A stretch of DNA of 26,270 bases. Origin: Armatimonadota bacterium. GTDB taxonomy: Bacteria; Armatimonadota; UBA10988; DTZQ01. The translations under genes and the position numbers were made by a program. Shown here piece by piece: positions 1 through 7,973 of the stretch. The notes below the pieces were generated by a model, which had not been told where the DNA came from, did not search any database, and worked only from the letters and a program-made list of their open reading frames with translations. Each line of letters begins with the position of its first letter. The stretch's first letter is position 1. Location: assembly GCA_012961305.1 (NCBI GenBank), contig DTZQ01000493.1, positions 1-26,270 on the forward strand, given 5' to 3'.

Positions 1-9
1 GCGGGAATA

Positions 10-24
10 TCAGCCTCCGGCTGA
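10..24. repeat. small perfect hairpin at window edge
   Basis: TCAGCC and GGCTGA form a perfect 6-bp stem around a TCC loop, just upstream of the first gene's ribosome binding site. It may be the end of an upstream terminator or of one of the intergenic hairpin repeats seen elsewhere in the window. There is no T-tract, so the function is unresolved. Confidence 0.3.
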
Positions 25-52
25 GTAGTCACGAAAATTGGAGGACGGGTGT

Positions 53-1120
53 ATGTCTGAAGAAGTCCCTATGTTGCAGTTGCAGGATATTTGCCTGCGC
101 AAAGGTAACTTCTCCCTGGAGCACATTTCCTTCGCCGTGCAGCCGGGGGAGTGTTTCGTCCTTTTAGGGCCCACCGGCACGGGCAAGACCACCGTCTTGG
201 AGACCATCGCCGGGCTCAACCGTCCTCTGCACGGGGAGGTGTGGATTGATGGTCGGGCAGTTACCCATCTCAAGCCAGAACAGCGACAGATTAGTTACGT
301 CCCCCAGGACTATGCCTTGTTCCCCCACCTGCGGGTGATGGACAACCTAACCTTGGCCTGTCGGCTGCGGCGAATGCCCCGCCTGGAGATAGAAGGCCGG
401 CTGAGGGAACTGGTAGAACTGCTGCACTTGGAGCCTTTGTTGTCCCGCTGGCCCCACCACTTGAGCGGGGGGGAGAAACAGCGGGTGGCCCTGGCCCGGG
501 CCCTCATGATTCGGCCGCAGGTCCTACTTTTGGATGAACCCCTTTCGGCCCTGGATGCGGCCGCGCGCCGCTCCGTGCGGGGGGAGTTGAAACGAGTCCT
601 CAACCTGGCCCAGGCGACCACGATTATCGTGACCCACGATTACGTGGACGCTTTCACCTTCGGCGACCACATCGGGGTGATGGATAAGGGTCGCCTCGTC
701 CAAGTGGGCACGCGGGAGGAACTCCTTTTTGCCCCTAAAAGCAAGTTCATCGCTGAGTTCACGGGGGTCAACTTCTTCACTGGCTACATTGACCAAGCCA
801 GTGAGGATGGTTTGAAAATCGCCCGGGTAGGGGAAGTTTGCCTGTACTGTCTCTCGGAGTTGGAGGGGGAAGTGTTCCTTTCCTTCTTCCCCTCCGACGT
901 CACCCTGAGTCGCACTCCCCCCCAAGGTTCCGCCCGCAATGTGCTCAAAGGTGTGGTGCGAGACTTGGTGCACCTGGGCGACCGAGTGCGGGTGGGTCTG
1001 GATTGCGGCCTGCCTTTGGTGGCGGAAGTAACAGCGCAGGCGGTGGAGGAATTGCACCTACGGGAGGGGGATGAGGTGTTCGCCTCCTTCAAGGCCATTA
1101 GTGTCAAGACCTACCGGTGA
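53..1120 (+). CDS. ABC transporter ATP-binding protein, molybdate/tungstate/sulfate type
   Basis: This is a cytoplasmic ATPase subunit that would power uptake of an oxyanion such as molybdate, tungstate or sulfate. Walker A GPTGTGKTT is at residues 39-47, the signature LSGGEKQR at about 137-144, Walker B LLLDEP at about 158-163 and the switch histidine (VTHD) at about 195. The last ~75 residues look like a TOBE/MOP-type domain and end in the VFASFKA pattern common in ModC, WtpC and CysA. I chose ATG 53 because GGAGGA at 40-45 lies 7 nt before it; a TTG at 38 overlaps that site and is less likely. No matching ModB-type permease lies downstream, so the partner permease is probably left of the window. 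The substrate cannot be assigned from the ATPase alone. Confidence 0.88.
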   Translation: MSEEVPMLQLQDICLRKGNFSLEHISFAVQPGECFVLLGPTGTGKTTVLETIAGLNRPLHGEVWIDGRAVTHLKPEQRQISYVPQDYALFPHLRVMDNLTLACRLRRMPRLEIEGRLRELVELLHLEPLLSRWPHHLSGGEKQRVALARALMIRPQVLLLDEPLSALDAAARRSVRGELKRVLNLAQATTIIVTHDYVDAFTFGDHIGVMDKGRLVQVGTREELLFAPKSKFIAEFTGVNFFTGYIDQASEDGLKIARVGEVCLYCLSELEGEVFLSFFPSDVTLSRTPPQGSARNVLKGVVRDLVHLGDRVRVGLDCGLPLVAEVTAQAVEELHLREGDEVFASFKAISVKTYR

Positions 1121-1126
1121 GCCTAT

Positions 1127-1190
1127 GGAGTCAGGCCCTTTAGGGCCGTCGAGGCGTTAGTAGACGGGGCTCAGGCCCCCGAGTCCAAAG
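1127..1190. repeat. intergenic double-hairpin repeat element
   Basis: Two short perfect hairpins sit back to back: GGCCC-TTTA-GGGCC (1134-1147) and GGGGC-TCAG-GCCCC (1166-1179). The element begins GGAGTCAGG and ends with an inverted GAGTCC. A sister copy beginning with the same GGAGTCAGG is at 9819-9850, with different but still complementary stem bases. It occupies most of the gap between the two genes and could act as an attenuator or as an mRNA stability element. Confidence 0.55.
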
Positions 1191-1209
1191 TTTGGGAGGA
1201 GGTTTCAAC

Positions 1210-1944
1210 ATGGGCGCCATAATCAACGAAGAAAAGGCAGGACAGAACTACTTGCGCATATTCTGCTCCTTGGTTCCGGCCCCGCCGCTGCGGGCTGCTG
1301 GACGGGTCTTCGCAGATAAGTTCGGGGTGGAGGTGGATTTAACTGCTGGCAAGCCGGAGGGATGGGCTCCTCTGGTCATCGGAGGGGAAGCGGGGGATGT
1401 TATCTGCTGCGGAGCGGAGTACCTGTTGGACGAGTTTGAGGATGCAGGGGCGATTATTAAAGAGTCGCGCCGAACGGTTGGTTACCGCCGGTCGGTGCTC
1501 ATCGTGGCCCCGGACAATCCGAAAGGCATCACTTCCTTGGCTGACCTGACGCGGCCAGAGGTGCGGGTGGGCATTGCCGTGGGCGGCTGTCCGAAGGGAA
1601 TTTGGGACGATATTTGCAGTAAGGCGGGCCTGACCGATGCAGTGCGGCGCAATATCGTGGTGCACGCCGATGGGTGTGGGTCACTTATTCGTGCCCTCAC
1701 CCAGGGCGAAATTGACGTGGGCTTTGGCTGGAGTTCCTTCTGCTGCTTCGCTCCCCAGAACGTGGCGGCGGTGGAACTATCCCGCGATTTGCAGGTGTAC
1801 CGCAGCACCTCCGTGGCTATCACTTCCTTCAGTCCCCGCAAGGAACTGGCCCGTCAGTTCATCGAGTTTCTGGTCACGGCTCCAGAAGCGCGGAAGTTCT
1901 ACGACGAGTTCGAAATGAGCCTCACGGTGCCTCCCCCGACTTAG
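1210..1944 (+). CDS. signal-less, Cys-rich ModA-like solute-binding-fold protein
   Basis: The 244-residue protein has the type-2 periplasmic-binding fold pattern of molybdate-binding proteins: an N-terminal strand RIFCSLVPAP, GDVICCGAEYLL, a 'SLADLTRPEVRVGIA' hinge block, and GEIDVGFGWSSF near the C-terminus. Unlike normal family members it has no hydrophobic signal or lipobox, so it should stay in the cytoplasm. It carries eight cysteines, including C19 in the first ligand loop, C127, C156 and C178-C179, all at positions that line the cleft in ModA proteins. ATG 1210 is preceded by GGGAGGAGG with good spacing; an in-frame TTG at 1192 adds only six residues and no signal. It sits between a ModC-type ATPase and an ABC-2 exporter. 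A role as cytosolic ligand sensor or carrier is inference. Confidence 0.7.
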   Translation: MGAIINEEKAGQNYLRIFCSLVPAPPLRAAGRVFADKFGVEVDLTAGKPEGWAPLVIGGEAGDVICCGAEYLLDEFEDAGAIIKESRRTVGYRRSVLIVAPDNPKGITSLADLTRPEVRVGIAVGGCPKGIWDDICSKAGLTDAVRRNIVVHADGCGSLIRALTQGEIDVGFGWSSFCCFAPQNVAAVELSRDLQVYRSTSVAITSFSPRKELARQFIEFLVTAPEARKFYDEFEMSLTVPPPT

Positions 1945-1973
1945 ATTGGACGAGGAAAGGAGGTTGGGAAACC

Positions 1974-2933
1974 ATGATTATTCGGGCACGGGAACTTACC
2001 AAATACTACGGTGACCTCTTAGCGGTGGACCGGGTCTCTTTTGAGGTGCGGGAGGGTGAGGTTTTCGGTTTCTTGGGGCCCAATGGGGCAGGGAAAACGA
2101 CGACCATTCGGATGCTCATCGGCCTTTCGACCCCCAGTGGCGGTACGGCCGAAGTGGGCGGATTCGACGTGGTCAAACAGACAGTTCAGGTTAAGGAACG
2201 GATTGGAGTGGTGCCGGAGATTTCCAACCTGTACGATGAGTTGACCGTGGAGCAGAACCTGGTTTTTGCGGGACGGTTGTGCAAGATGGGGGGAGAAAGG
2301 TTGCAAGCGCGCATTGAGCACCTGCTGGAGTTCTTCCAGTTGCAGGAGAAACGAAAGGCTTTCTTTCGGCAACTTTCGCGGGGCCTGAAGCGCAAGGCGG
2401 TCATCGCCGCCGCCCTGCTGCACCAACCGCCCATCCTGTTCTTGGATGAACCAACCAGCGGATTAGACGTGCTCAGTGCCCGTTCCCTACGCAACCTCAT
2501 TCGAGAATTAAACGCCTTGGGGACAACCATTTTCCTCACCACGCACAACATCGAAGAGGCCGACCAACTTTGCCATCGGGTAGGCATTATCGTGCAGGGT
2601 AAATTGGTCGCCCTGGACACCCCAGAGCGGCTCAAGGCCCGCACCCAGGATAGACAGGCGGTGGAGGTTACCTTCTCCACAGGGGCGGAGGAGTTCTTGG
2701 CAGAACTGAAGGAAATCCCCTTCGCCCGCCAGGTGACTCAGCAGGGAGACAAGGTGCGAATCCTCTGTGCCGACGGTTCGCTGGCAGTGCACGAGTTGGT
2801 GAAATTCGCCGAGGCGCGAGGGGTGCAGATTGAGACCTTGAACACCCTCCGTCCCACTTTGGAGGATGCCTTTGTGGAACTGACTGGCATCAGTTCGGAA
2901 ATTATGCGGATTGACAAGGAAAGGGGCAAATAA
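1974..2933 (+). CDS. ABC-2 type exporter ATP-binding protein
   Basis: The 319-residue ATPase resembles the DrrA/CcmA-like group that partners ABC-2 permeases. Walker A GPNGAGKTT is at 35-43, followed by a Q-loop-like region, a divergent signature LSRGLKRK, Walker B ILFLDEP and the H-loop TTHNIEEAD. The usual SGG of the signature is SRG here, a tolerated variant. The C-terminal ~90 residues form the accessory domain typical of this group. AAAGGAGG lies 10 nt before ATG 1974. Its stop (TAA 2931-2933) lies directly before the permease start at 2935, so the two are one transcription unit. The pair would export, not import, a substrate. Confidence 0.9.
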   Translation: MIIRARELTKYYGDLLAVDRVSFEVREGEVFGFLGPNGAGKTTTIRMLIGLSTPSGGTAEVGGFDVVKQTVQVKERIGVVPEISNLYDELTVEQNLVFAGRLCKMGGERLQARIEHLLEFFQLQEKRKAFFRQLSRGLKRKAVIAAALLHQPPILFLDEPTSGLDVLSARSLRNLIRELNALGTTIFLTTHNIEEADQLCHRVGIIVQGKLVALDTPERLKARTQDRQAVEVTFSTGAEEFLAELKEIPFARQVTQQGDKVRILCADGSLAVHELVKFAEARGVQIETLNTLRPTLEDAFVELTGISSEIMRIDKERGK

Positions 2934-2934
2934 A

Positions 2935-3669
2935 ATGTGGGAGCGAGTGAAGATTTTGCTGTTCATTATGCTCAAAGACGCACACGTTTACTATTTCAAA
3001 CCGCCGAATGTAATGTGGGGCATTGGTTTTCCCATCGTCCTCATGTTGGTAGTTTTCTTCCTGCGGGGACAGGGTGACCTGCCGGCGCTGTTTCCGGGCA
3101 TCGTGGCCGTGGCGGTCATTTTCGGCACTTCCAGCATGGCGGCGGAGGTAATCATTTTGGAGCGTTTGGCGGGCACCTTCGACCGGCTGCTGCTGGCTCC
3201 CGTCCCCCTGTGGGCTCTCATTCTGGCTAAAGCCGTGGGAGGAGCCCTCTTTGGGTTGGCGACCACGGCAGCGGTCATCGTCATTACTCTGGGTTTCGTG
3301 CCGACCAGCATCTATTCGCCGCTGTTGTTTATTTTGGTGTTGACGGTGTCGGCGCTCACTTTCAGCCTCTTAGGAACTTTAATCTCGGCTTCGGTAAAGG
3401 CGGCCTGCGACGCTCCCCTGATGAGCAATATGCTGCGCTTTACCATGATTTTCCTCTGTGGCGTATTCGTGCCTGTTTCCCAGATGCCGGAAGTTGTGCG
3501 CCCGCTCGCTTACTTCCTGCCTTTGACCTACGCCGTAGATGGACTGCGCCAAGCCAGTTTGGGTCAGCCGGATGTGGTCAATGCGTACTTAGCGCTGCTG
3601 GTGCTGGGCGGGATAGCCGCCCTGCTTTTTGCCCGCACCCAGCAGGTCCTTCGGCAGAGTTTGCCGTAG
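2935..3669 (+). CDS. ABC-2 type transporter permease
   Basis: This is a 244-residue integral membrane subunit with about six hydrophobic helices. The C-terminal block (GVFVPVSQMPEVVRPLAYFL, then PLTYAVDGLRQA) is the classic ABC-2/NodJ-DrrB signature before the last helix. I chose ATG 2935 over an in-frame TTG at 2911 because the ATG gives a short cytoplasmic N-terminus (MWERVKILLF) and follows AAGGAAAGGGG. It starts one base after the ATPase stop, so the two are translationally coupled. The exported substrate is unknown. An ABC-2 exporter set among solute-binding-like proteins is unusual, because exporters do not normally use such proteins. Confidence 0.88.
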   Translation: MWERVKILLFIMLKDAHVYYFKPPNVMWGIGFPIVLMLVVFFLRGQGDLPALFPGIVAVAVIFGTSSMAAEVIILERLAGTFDRLLLAPVPLWALILAKAVGGALFGLATTAAVIVITLGFVPTSIYSPLLFILVLTVSALTFSLLGTLISASVKAACDAPLMSNMLRFTMIFLCGVFVPVSQMPEVVRPLAYFLPLTYAVDGLRQASLGQPDVVNAYLALLVLGGIAALLFARTQQVLRQSLP

Positions 3670-3701
3670 CCGCTCTGTCAACGGCTAAAGGGAGCACCGA
3701 G

Positions 3702-4535
3702 GTGAGCCCCAAAGTCTGGTGGATAATTGGCGGGACGTTGGTCATCCTGTTGCTCATCTGGCAGGGGGTCCGGGTGGAAAGGGAAATTCATGCTACTGGC
3801 GCTGCGCCCAAACCGTTGTTAGAGAAAGGGGAGCGAAAAATTCAGGTTTTCGCTGGTGCGGCGAGCAAACCGGCCTTGGAGGAAGTGGCCCAGTTGTACG
3901 AGCAGCAGTATGGGACGAAAGTTGAGTGTACTTTCGGTGGTTCGGGGACCATGCTCTCCCAGATGCTTTTGGCTCAGCGGGGTGATGTGTACGTTCCCGG
4001 CTCGGATGACTTCATGGACAAAGCGGAGCAGAAGGGGGTGGTGGAGAAAGGTCGGCGGGAAATTGTGGCCTATCTCCTGCCGGTCATCGCCGTGCAGAAA
4101 GGCAATCCCCAGAACATCCAATCTTTGGAGGATTTGGCTCGGCCGGGGCTCCGAGTGGGCATTGCTCGCCCGGAAGCGGTCTGCTTAGGGGACATTGCGT
4201 TGGAGATTTTCGAGCAGGCCGGGTTGCGGGAGAAAATTGAACCCAACATCGTCACTCAGGCTACCAGTTGCTCCCACACCGCAGCCCTGGTCAAAATGAG
4301 GCAGGTGGACGCAGTTATCGGTTGGGATGTCTTTGCTGCCTGGTATCCGGAAGACATTGAGATGGTGCCGTTGCCCTCAGAACTGCGGCACTGGCGCTAC
4401 ATCCCCGCTGCGGTCACGAAGTTCGCCAGGGAGGAAAGGGAGGCGCAGCGGTTCGTGGATTTTCTCTGTTCCCAAACCGGAAAGGGAATTTTCCAAAGGC
4501 ACGGTTACACAGTTGTTGCTCCGGGGAGGGAGTAA
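3702..4535 (+). CDS. membrane-anchored ModA/WtpA-like anion-binding protein
   Basis: The 277-residue protein has an uncleaved-looking N-terminal helix (residues 5-22, WWIIGGTLVILLLIW) followed by a type-2 periplasmic-binding domain. The domain shows the canonical ModA landmarks: IQVFAGAASKPALEEVA, the phosphate/molybdate-like loop FGGSGTMLSQML, GDVYVPGSDDFM, GLRVGIARPEAVC and DAVIGWDVFAAW. Of the four ModA-like proteins here it best keeps the ligand-loop residues, so it most likely still binds an oxyanion. The start is GTG 3702, with GGGAG upstream at 3690-3694; no in-frame ATG would keep the helix. It lies between the ABC-2 permease and the ArsP-like permease. Cysteines at PEAVC and ATSCS are extra to the usual family. 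Confidence 0.85.
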   Translation: MSPKVWWIIGGTLVILLLIWQGVRVEREIHATGAAPKPLLEKGERKIQVFAGAASKPALEEVAQLYEQQYGTKVECTFGGSGTMLSQMLLAQRGDVYVPGSDDFMDKAEQKGVVEKGRREIVAYLLPVIAVQKGNPQNIQSLEDLARPGLRVGIARPEAVCLGDIALEIFEQAGLREKIEPNIVTQATSCSHTAALVKMRQVDAVIGWDVFAAWYPEDIEMVPLPSELRHWRYIPAAVTKFAREEREAQRFVDFLCSQTGKGIFQRHGYTVVAPGRE

Positions 4536-4567
4536 AAGGCCGTAGGCTTTACCTTAGGAGGATGGGA

Positions 4568-5806
4568 ATGGGCGAGACTCTGATTAAAGCGGTAGACGTT
4601 TTCAAGTGCTGCATTTTAACCTGGGATTTCTTCCCGGTGGTCCTGCCGGCCTTTCTGATTGCAGGAGCGATACCGGTCTTTGTCCCGGCGGTGCACATTC
4701 TGCGCTATTTGGGCTATGGGGCTCGGAAAGTAGTAGCCTACACTGCGGCTTCCTTTTCCGGGTTCATCATCGCCATGTGTTCCTGCAACATCGTGCCCTT
4801 AGCGGCAAGCATTTACCGGCGGGGGGCTGGTATCGGACCGGCCTTTGCCTTTCTGTACGCCGGGCCGGCCATTAACTTCATTACCATGGTCTGGGTTTTT
4901 CAGGTAGTAGGGTGGCGCATGGGCCTGTGGCGGGCGGCTGCGGTGCCGATTATTGCTGTGCTCATTGGCCTGCTCATGCAGTTGATTTTCCGCCGGGAGG
5001 ACACCACCCGCCGGGTGCATTTTCAGGCCGTAGTCCAGCGCGAAATTTACACCGGAGAGGCTGTCCACCCCCAGAAGTTGGGCCTGCTTTTCGGGTTGCT
5101 CATTGGCATTTTAATTTTCGGGGCCAAGGGCCTGCCCTGGTGGCTGCGCTTCACCACGCTGGTAGTTTTCGGCGGGGGGCTAGTGCTGGTGGTCCGCCGG
5201 TGGTTCACACGGGAGGAGTTGCGGGATTGGCTGGAGGAGACCCTTCACTTCCTCAAATTGGTCCTGCCCATTCTGGTGTCGGCCATTCTGGCCATCGGCC
5301 TTGCCTTCCGCTACATCCCCATTAAATGGATGCATGACCACATTTATCCTTTGGTCGGCGACAATTCGCCCCGGGCCACTTTCATTGCTGCGGCGTTCGG
5401 CTCGGTGATGTATTTCCCCATCCTCACGGAGGTCGCCTTTACCAAGGCCCTGTTGAAGTACGAAATGTTGGGAGTAGGCCCGGCCCTGGCCATTCTGCTC
5501 AACGGCCCGGGGGTAAGCCTGCCGGGAGCCTTGCTGCTCCTGCGCATTTTCGGCTGGAAGAAGACGTTAGTTTACGAAGGACTGGAGATGTTCCTGGGCG
5601 GCTTAACGGCCATGTGGTTCGGACGATTATATGGCGAATATGTCTGCCCTTGCCAGACGGGGGAAGGGGCCAATCCGGTGGAGACCCTCATTGCCGTCAT
5701 AGTCATGATGGTGGTTATCGTCTTGGCGGCTTTCATCGTCTTTCGCTTTTCCTTGCCTCCCGCAGAGAAGGAGCCACCCTTAGCCCCGGAGGAAGCAAAG
5801 GCATGA
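4568..5806 (+). CDS. ArsP/YraQ-family (COG0701, DUF318) permease
   Basis: The ~412-residue polytopic membrane protein is a two-half permease. The first half has the family hallmark MCSCNIVPLAASIYRRGAG with the CSC at residues 71-73, followed by AFLYAGPAINF. The second half repeats the theme with PILTEVAFTKALL, then GPALAILLNGPGVSLPGALL. A CPC follows near the C-terminus (YGEYVCPC). Characterised ArsP members export trivalent organoarsenicals; relatives are often found beside thioredoxin-like proteins, with unknown substrate. I chose ATG 4568, six nt after AGGAGG; ATG 4562 touches that site. Its stop overlaps the next start (ATGA), so it is coupled to the ModA-like lipoprotein. Confidence 0.85.
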   Translation: MGETLIKAVDVFKCCILTWDFFPVVLPAFLIAGAIPVFVPAVHILRYLGYGARKVVAYTAASFSGFIIAMCSCNIVPLAASIYRRGAGIGPAFAFLYAGPAINFITMVWVFQVVGWRMGLWRAAAVPIIAVLIGLLMQLIFRREDTTRRVHFQAVVQREIYTGEAVHPQKLGLLFGLLIGILIFGAKGLPWWLRFTTLVVFGGGLVLVVRRWFTREELRDWLEETLHFLKLVLPILVSAILAIGLAFRYIPIKWMHDHIYPLVGDNSPRATFIAAAFGSVMYFPILTEVAFTKALLKYEMLGVGPALAILLNGPGVSLPGALLLLRIFGWKKTLVYEGLEMFLGGLTAMWFGRLYGEYVCPCQTGEGANPVETLIAVIVMMVVIVLAAFIVFRFSLPPAEKEPPLAPEEAKA

Positions 5807-6645
5807 AACGCATCGGCTGGCTTTTGAGTCTGGGACTGGTGGGGATTCTGGGGGGCTGTTCGCGCCCGGGGGGAGGTTCCTCTTCCCCACTCCCTCAGGG
5901 AACGACCCCCCCTCGGCAGGTGGAGGTCTTTGTGCCCTGTGGCATGATCATTCCCTTCAACAAGGTCAAAAGGCTGTTCCGGGAGCAGACGGGCCTGGAG
6001 GTGGACATTTTCTTCGAGAATGCGGTAAACCTGCTGAAGCGCATTCGCAAAGGGGCTCGTCCCGATGTGCTGGTCACGCCCGGGGAACTGGAGATGAAGC
6101 AGATGGAAGAGGAGGGTTACCTTGCTCCGGCAAGTGTGCGCACTTTTGGCACCTACCAACTCGTCCTCATCGTGCCCGGCCGCAACAAGGCTGGCATTAC
6201 TGCCCTTTCGGACCTAACCAAACCCTCGGTCAAACAAATTGCCATTGCCGACCCGGAGCAAAATTCGGTGGGCTACTATGCCCGCGAGGCCCTGAAAAAC
6301 CTGGGACTGTGGGAGGGGGTGCAGGATAAACTGGTGACCCATTGGCATGCCTTGCAGGCGGCGAAGTACGTGGTCAGCAGCCTGGTGGACGCGGGCCTTT
6401 ACTATGCTTCCTGTCCCTTTGACAGTGCGCCGGAGAAATTGGGCAACCGGCCCGGGCCCTACCGGGTCATTGAAGAGGTTCCGCCGGAGGCCTATCCGAA
6501 GGTTAAAGTGCAGGCGGGCCTCCTGCGGGAGGCTCCTCATCCGGCCGCGGGTTGGCAGTTTCTGGAGTTCCTGCTCTCTCCCCAAGCCCAGCACACCCTG
6601 GCCCAATGGGGCCTGCCCAATTACTCAAAGGAGGAAAACCCATGA
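5803..6645 (+). CDS. ModA-like lipoprotein with Cys in the ligand loop
   Basis: This is a 280-residue lipoprotein: the signal MKRIGWLLSLGLVGILGGC has its lipobox cysteine at 19. A Gly/Ser/Pro linker follows, then a type-2 binding domain. The first loop reads VEVFVPCGM (C46), where classical ModA has small residues and a serine that contact the anion. The matching distal strand reads AGLYYASCPF (C204) where ModA-type proteins usually have an aspartate. Other landmarks are RPDVLVTPGELEM, LVLIVPGRNKAG and IAIADPEQNSVGYYA. ATG 5803 overlaps the permease stop and follows GGAGG at 5788-5792. It probably sits at the outer face of the inner membrane or in the outer membrane, presenting ligand to the adjacent ArsP-like permease; that pairing is inference. 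Confidence 0.82.
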   Translation: MKRIGWLLSLGLVGILGGCSRPGGGSSSPLPQGTTPPRQVEVFVPCGMIIPFNKVKRLFREQTGLEVDIFFENAVNLLKRIRKGARPDVLVTPGELEMKQMEEEGYLAPASVRTFGTYQLVLIVPGRNKAGITALSDLTKPSVKQIAIADPEQNSVGYYAREALKNLGLWEGVQDKLVTHWHALQAAKYVVSSLVDAGLYYASCPFDSAPEKLGNRPGPYRVIEEVPPEAYPKVKVQAGLLREAPHPAAGWQFLEFLLSPQAQHTLAQWGLPNYSKEENP

Positions 6646-7973
6646 AGAAAATGATTTTCGCCTGTTTGGTCGGGGCTCTCCTGCAGGGAGTCCTCGGCTG
6701 TGCCAAACCAAGTGAACAAGCAGGTCAGGCCGCCCCTCCCCCGGCCTTGCCGGAGGGCCTGGAGGAGCCCCAGGTATGGAAATTCACCTACGGGCCGGAG
6801 GAGGCCAAAGTGGTAGTGGAGGCCTTCTATCCCTTGACCGAGGCCCACCAGTGGGCGAAGGAAGTGGTGGAAAAGGTCTGTCAGGAGCATCCGGGCAAGG
6901 TGCGGGGCGTCGTGGTGGACTTTCGCCACGAGAAAGGCTCGGAGTTGTTTGTGCAAAAGGGGCTGACCTGTGGCACCATTCTCATCAACGGGGAGGACAC
7001 TTTCGATTTAGAGGGGCGCACCGTCATTTTCCAACAGGCGGAAGGGGGAATGTGGACCGAAGAGGATTTACGGCGCGTGGTGGCCCAGAAAGTGGAGGAG
7101 GCCTACGGAGCGACGGAAGGGGAGGAAGGTACGTCGGCAGAGACTTCGGCGGCGGCGCCGTCAGCCCAGACCCCTTCTCAGCCGAAAACCTCGCCTCCGA
7201 CTGCTCCCCCCCGCCTGGCGGGGGGACCGGCCCGACCGGAGGTCAAAGGAGAAGTTGAAGTCTACGTGCCCTGCGGAGTGGCTGGACCCTACGGGGAGGT
7301 CGCGGAGGCCTTTAAGGCCCAGTATCCCAACGTCCGGCTGCGCCCCCGGGTGGAAAATTTCTACGTCCTGCGCAATCGGGTGCGCGATGGAGCCACACCT
7401 GACGTGTTCCTCGTCTTCGGGCCCGTGGACTTAAAGCCCCTTGAGGAACGTGGGCGATTGGTTTCCGCCACCTACGTCAAATTGGCTAAAATTTCCCTGG
7501 CCCTCATTGTGCCCCCCAGCAATCCGGGGCAGGTGAAATCCCTGGAGGATTTGGCGGGGCCTGCGGTCAAGCAGATTGCCCTGGGCAAAGTGGACTTGGG
7601 TTCGGTGGGCTACTGCGCCCAACAGGCCCTCACCCGCGCCCAGTTGTGGGATAAGGTCAAAGACAAAGTTGTGGAAATCAAAATGCCCAGGCAACTAAAG
7701 GTCGTCGCCGCCGAGGGACAGGTAGAGGCAGCCATCGTGTTCAAAAGTTGTCTGTACGAAGCCCCCCGCCCCGGAAAGGAGCCAGAACCGCTCAAGGCTA
7801 CTTACATAGGCGACGTGCCCGCCCACCTGTACGACGAAATTGAGGTGGGCGCAGTGATGATAAAAGGCGCGCCTCACCCGGAGATGGCCCGCCTCCTGTT
7901 GGATTTTCTGGACTCCCCGGAAGTCAGAGCCACTTTTGTAAAGTGGTGGTTCACCCCTTTGGAGGAAGAGTGA
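6642..7973 (+). CDS. thioredoxin-fold + ModA-like fusion lipoprotein
   Basis: The 443-residue lipoprotein has its lipobox GVLGC at cysteine 20. Residues ~28-148 look like a thioredoxin-fold domain (VVVEAFYPLTEAHQWAKEV, then GVVVDFRHE, then TCGTILINGE), but the CxxC site is replaced by PLTEAH and the cis-Pro loop reads TCGT. A low-complexity Ala/Pro/Ser/Thr linker (~150-195) leads to a ModA-like domain (~200-443). That domain has VEVYVPCGV with C211, VGYCAQQAL with C325 and AIVFKSCLY with C370. These cysteines sit near the cleft loops, as in the preceding paralogue. ATG 6642 overlaps the previous stop (ATGA) and follows AAAGGAGG. The fusion suggests ligand binding and thiol chemistry are physically linked. 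The degenerate active site argues for a binding or docking role, not catalysis. Confidence 0.78.
   Translation: MKKMIFACLVGALLQGVLGCAKPSEQAGQAAPPPALPEGLEEPQVWKFTYGPEEAKVVVEAFYPLTEAHQWAKEVVEKVCQEHPGKVRGVVVDFRHEKGSELFVQKGLTCGTILINGEDTFDLEGRTVIFQQAEGGMWTEEDLRRVVAQKVEEAYGATEGEEGTSAETSAAAPSAQTPSQPKTSPPTAPPRLAGGPARPEVKGEVEVYVPCGVAGPYGEVAEAFKAQYPNVRLRPRVENFYVLRNRVRDGATPDVFLVFGPVDLKPLEERGRLVSATYVKLAKISLALIVPPSNPGQVKSLEDLAGPAVKQIALGKVDLGSVGYCAQQALTRAQLWDKVKDKVVEIKMPRQLKVVAAEGQVEAAIVFKSCLYEAPRPGKEPEPLKATYIGDVPAHLYDEIEVGAVMIKGAPHPEMARLLLDFLDSPEVRATFVKWWFTPLEEE

Noticed and set aside
524..1057. Minus-strand open frame inside the first ABC ATPase gene
   Set aside because: Antisense to Walker and signature motifs that are clearly coding on the plus strand.
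53..1120. Specific modC, wtpC or cysA naming of the first ATPase
   Set aside because: The substrate depends on the permease and binding protein, which are outside the window; motifs alone do not separate these.
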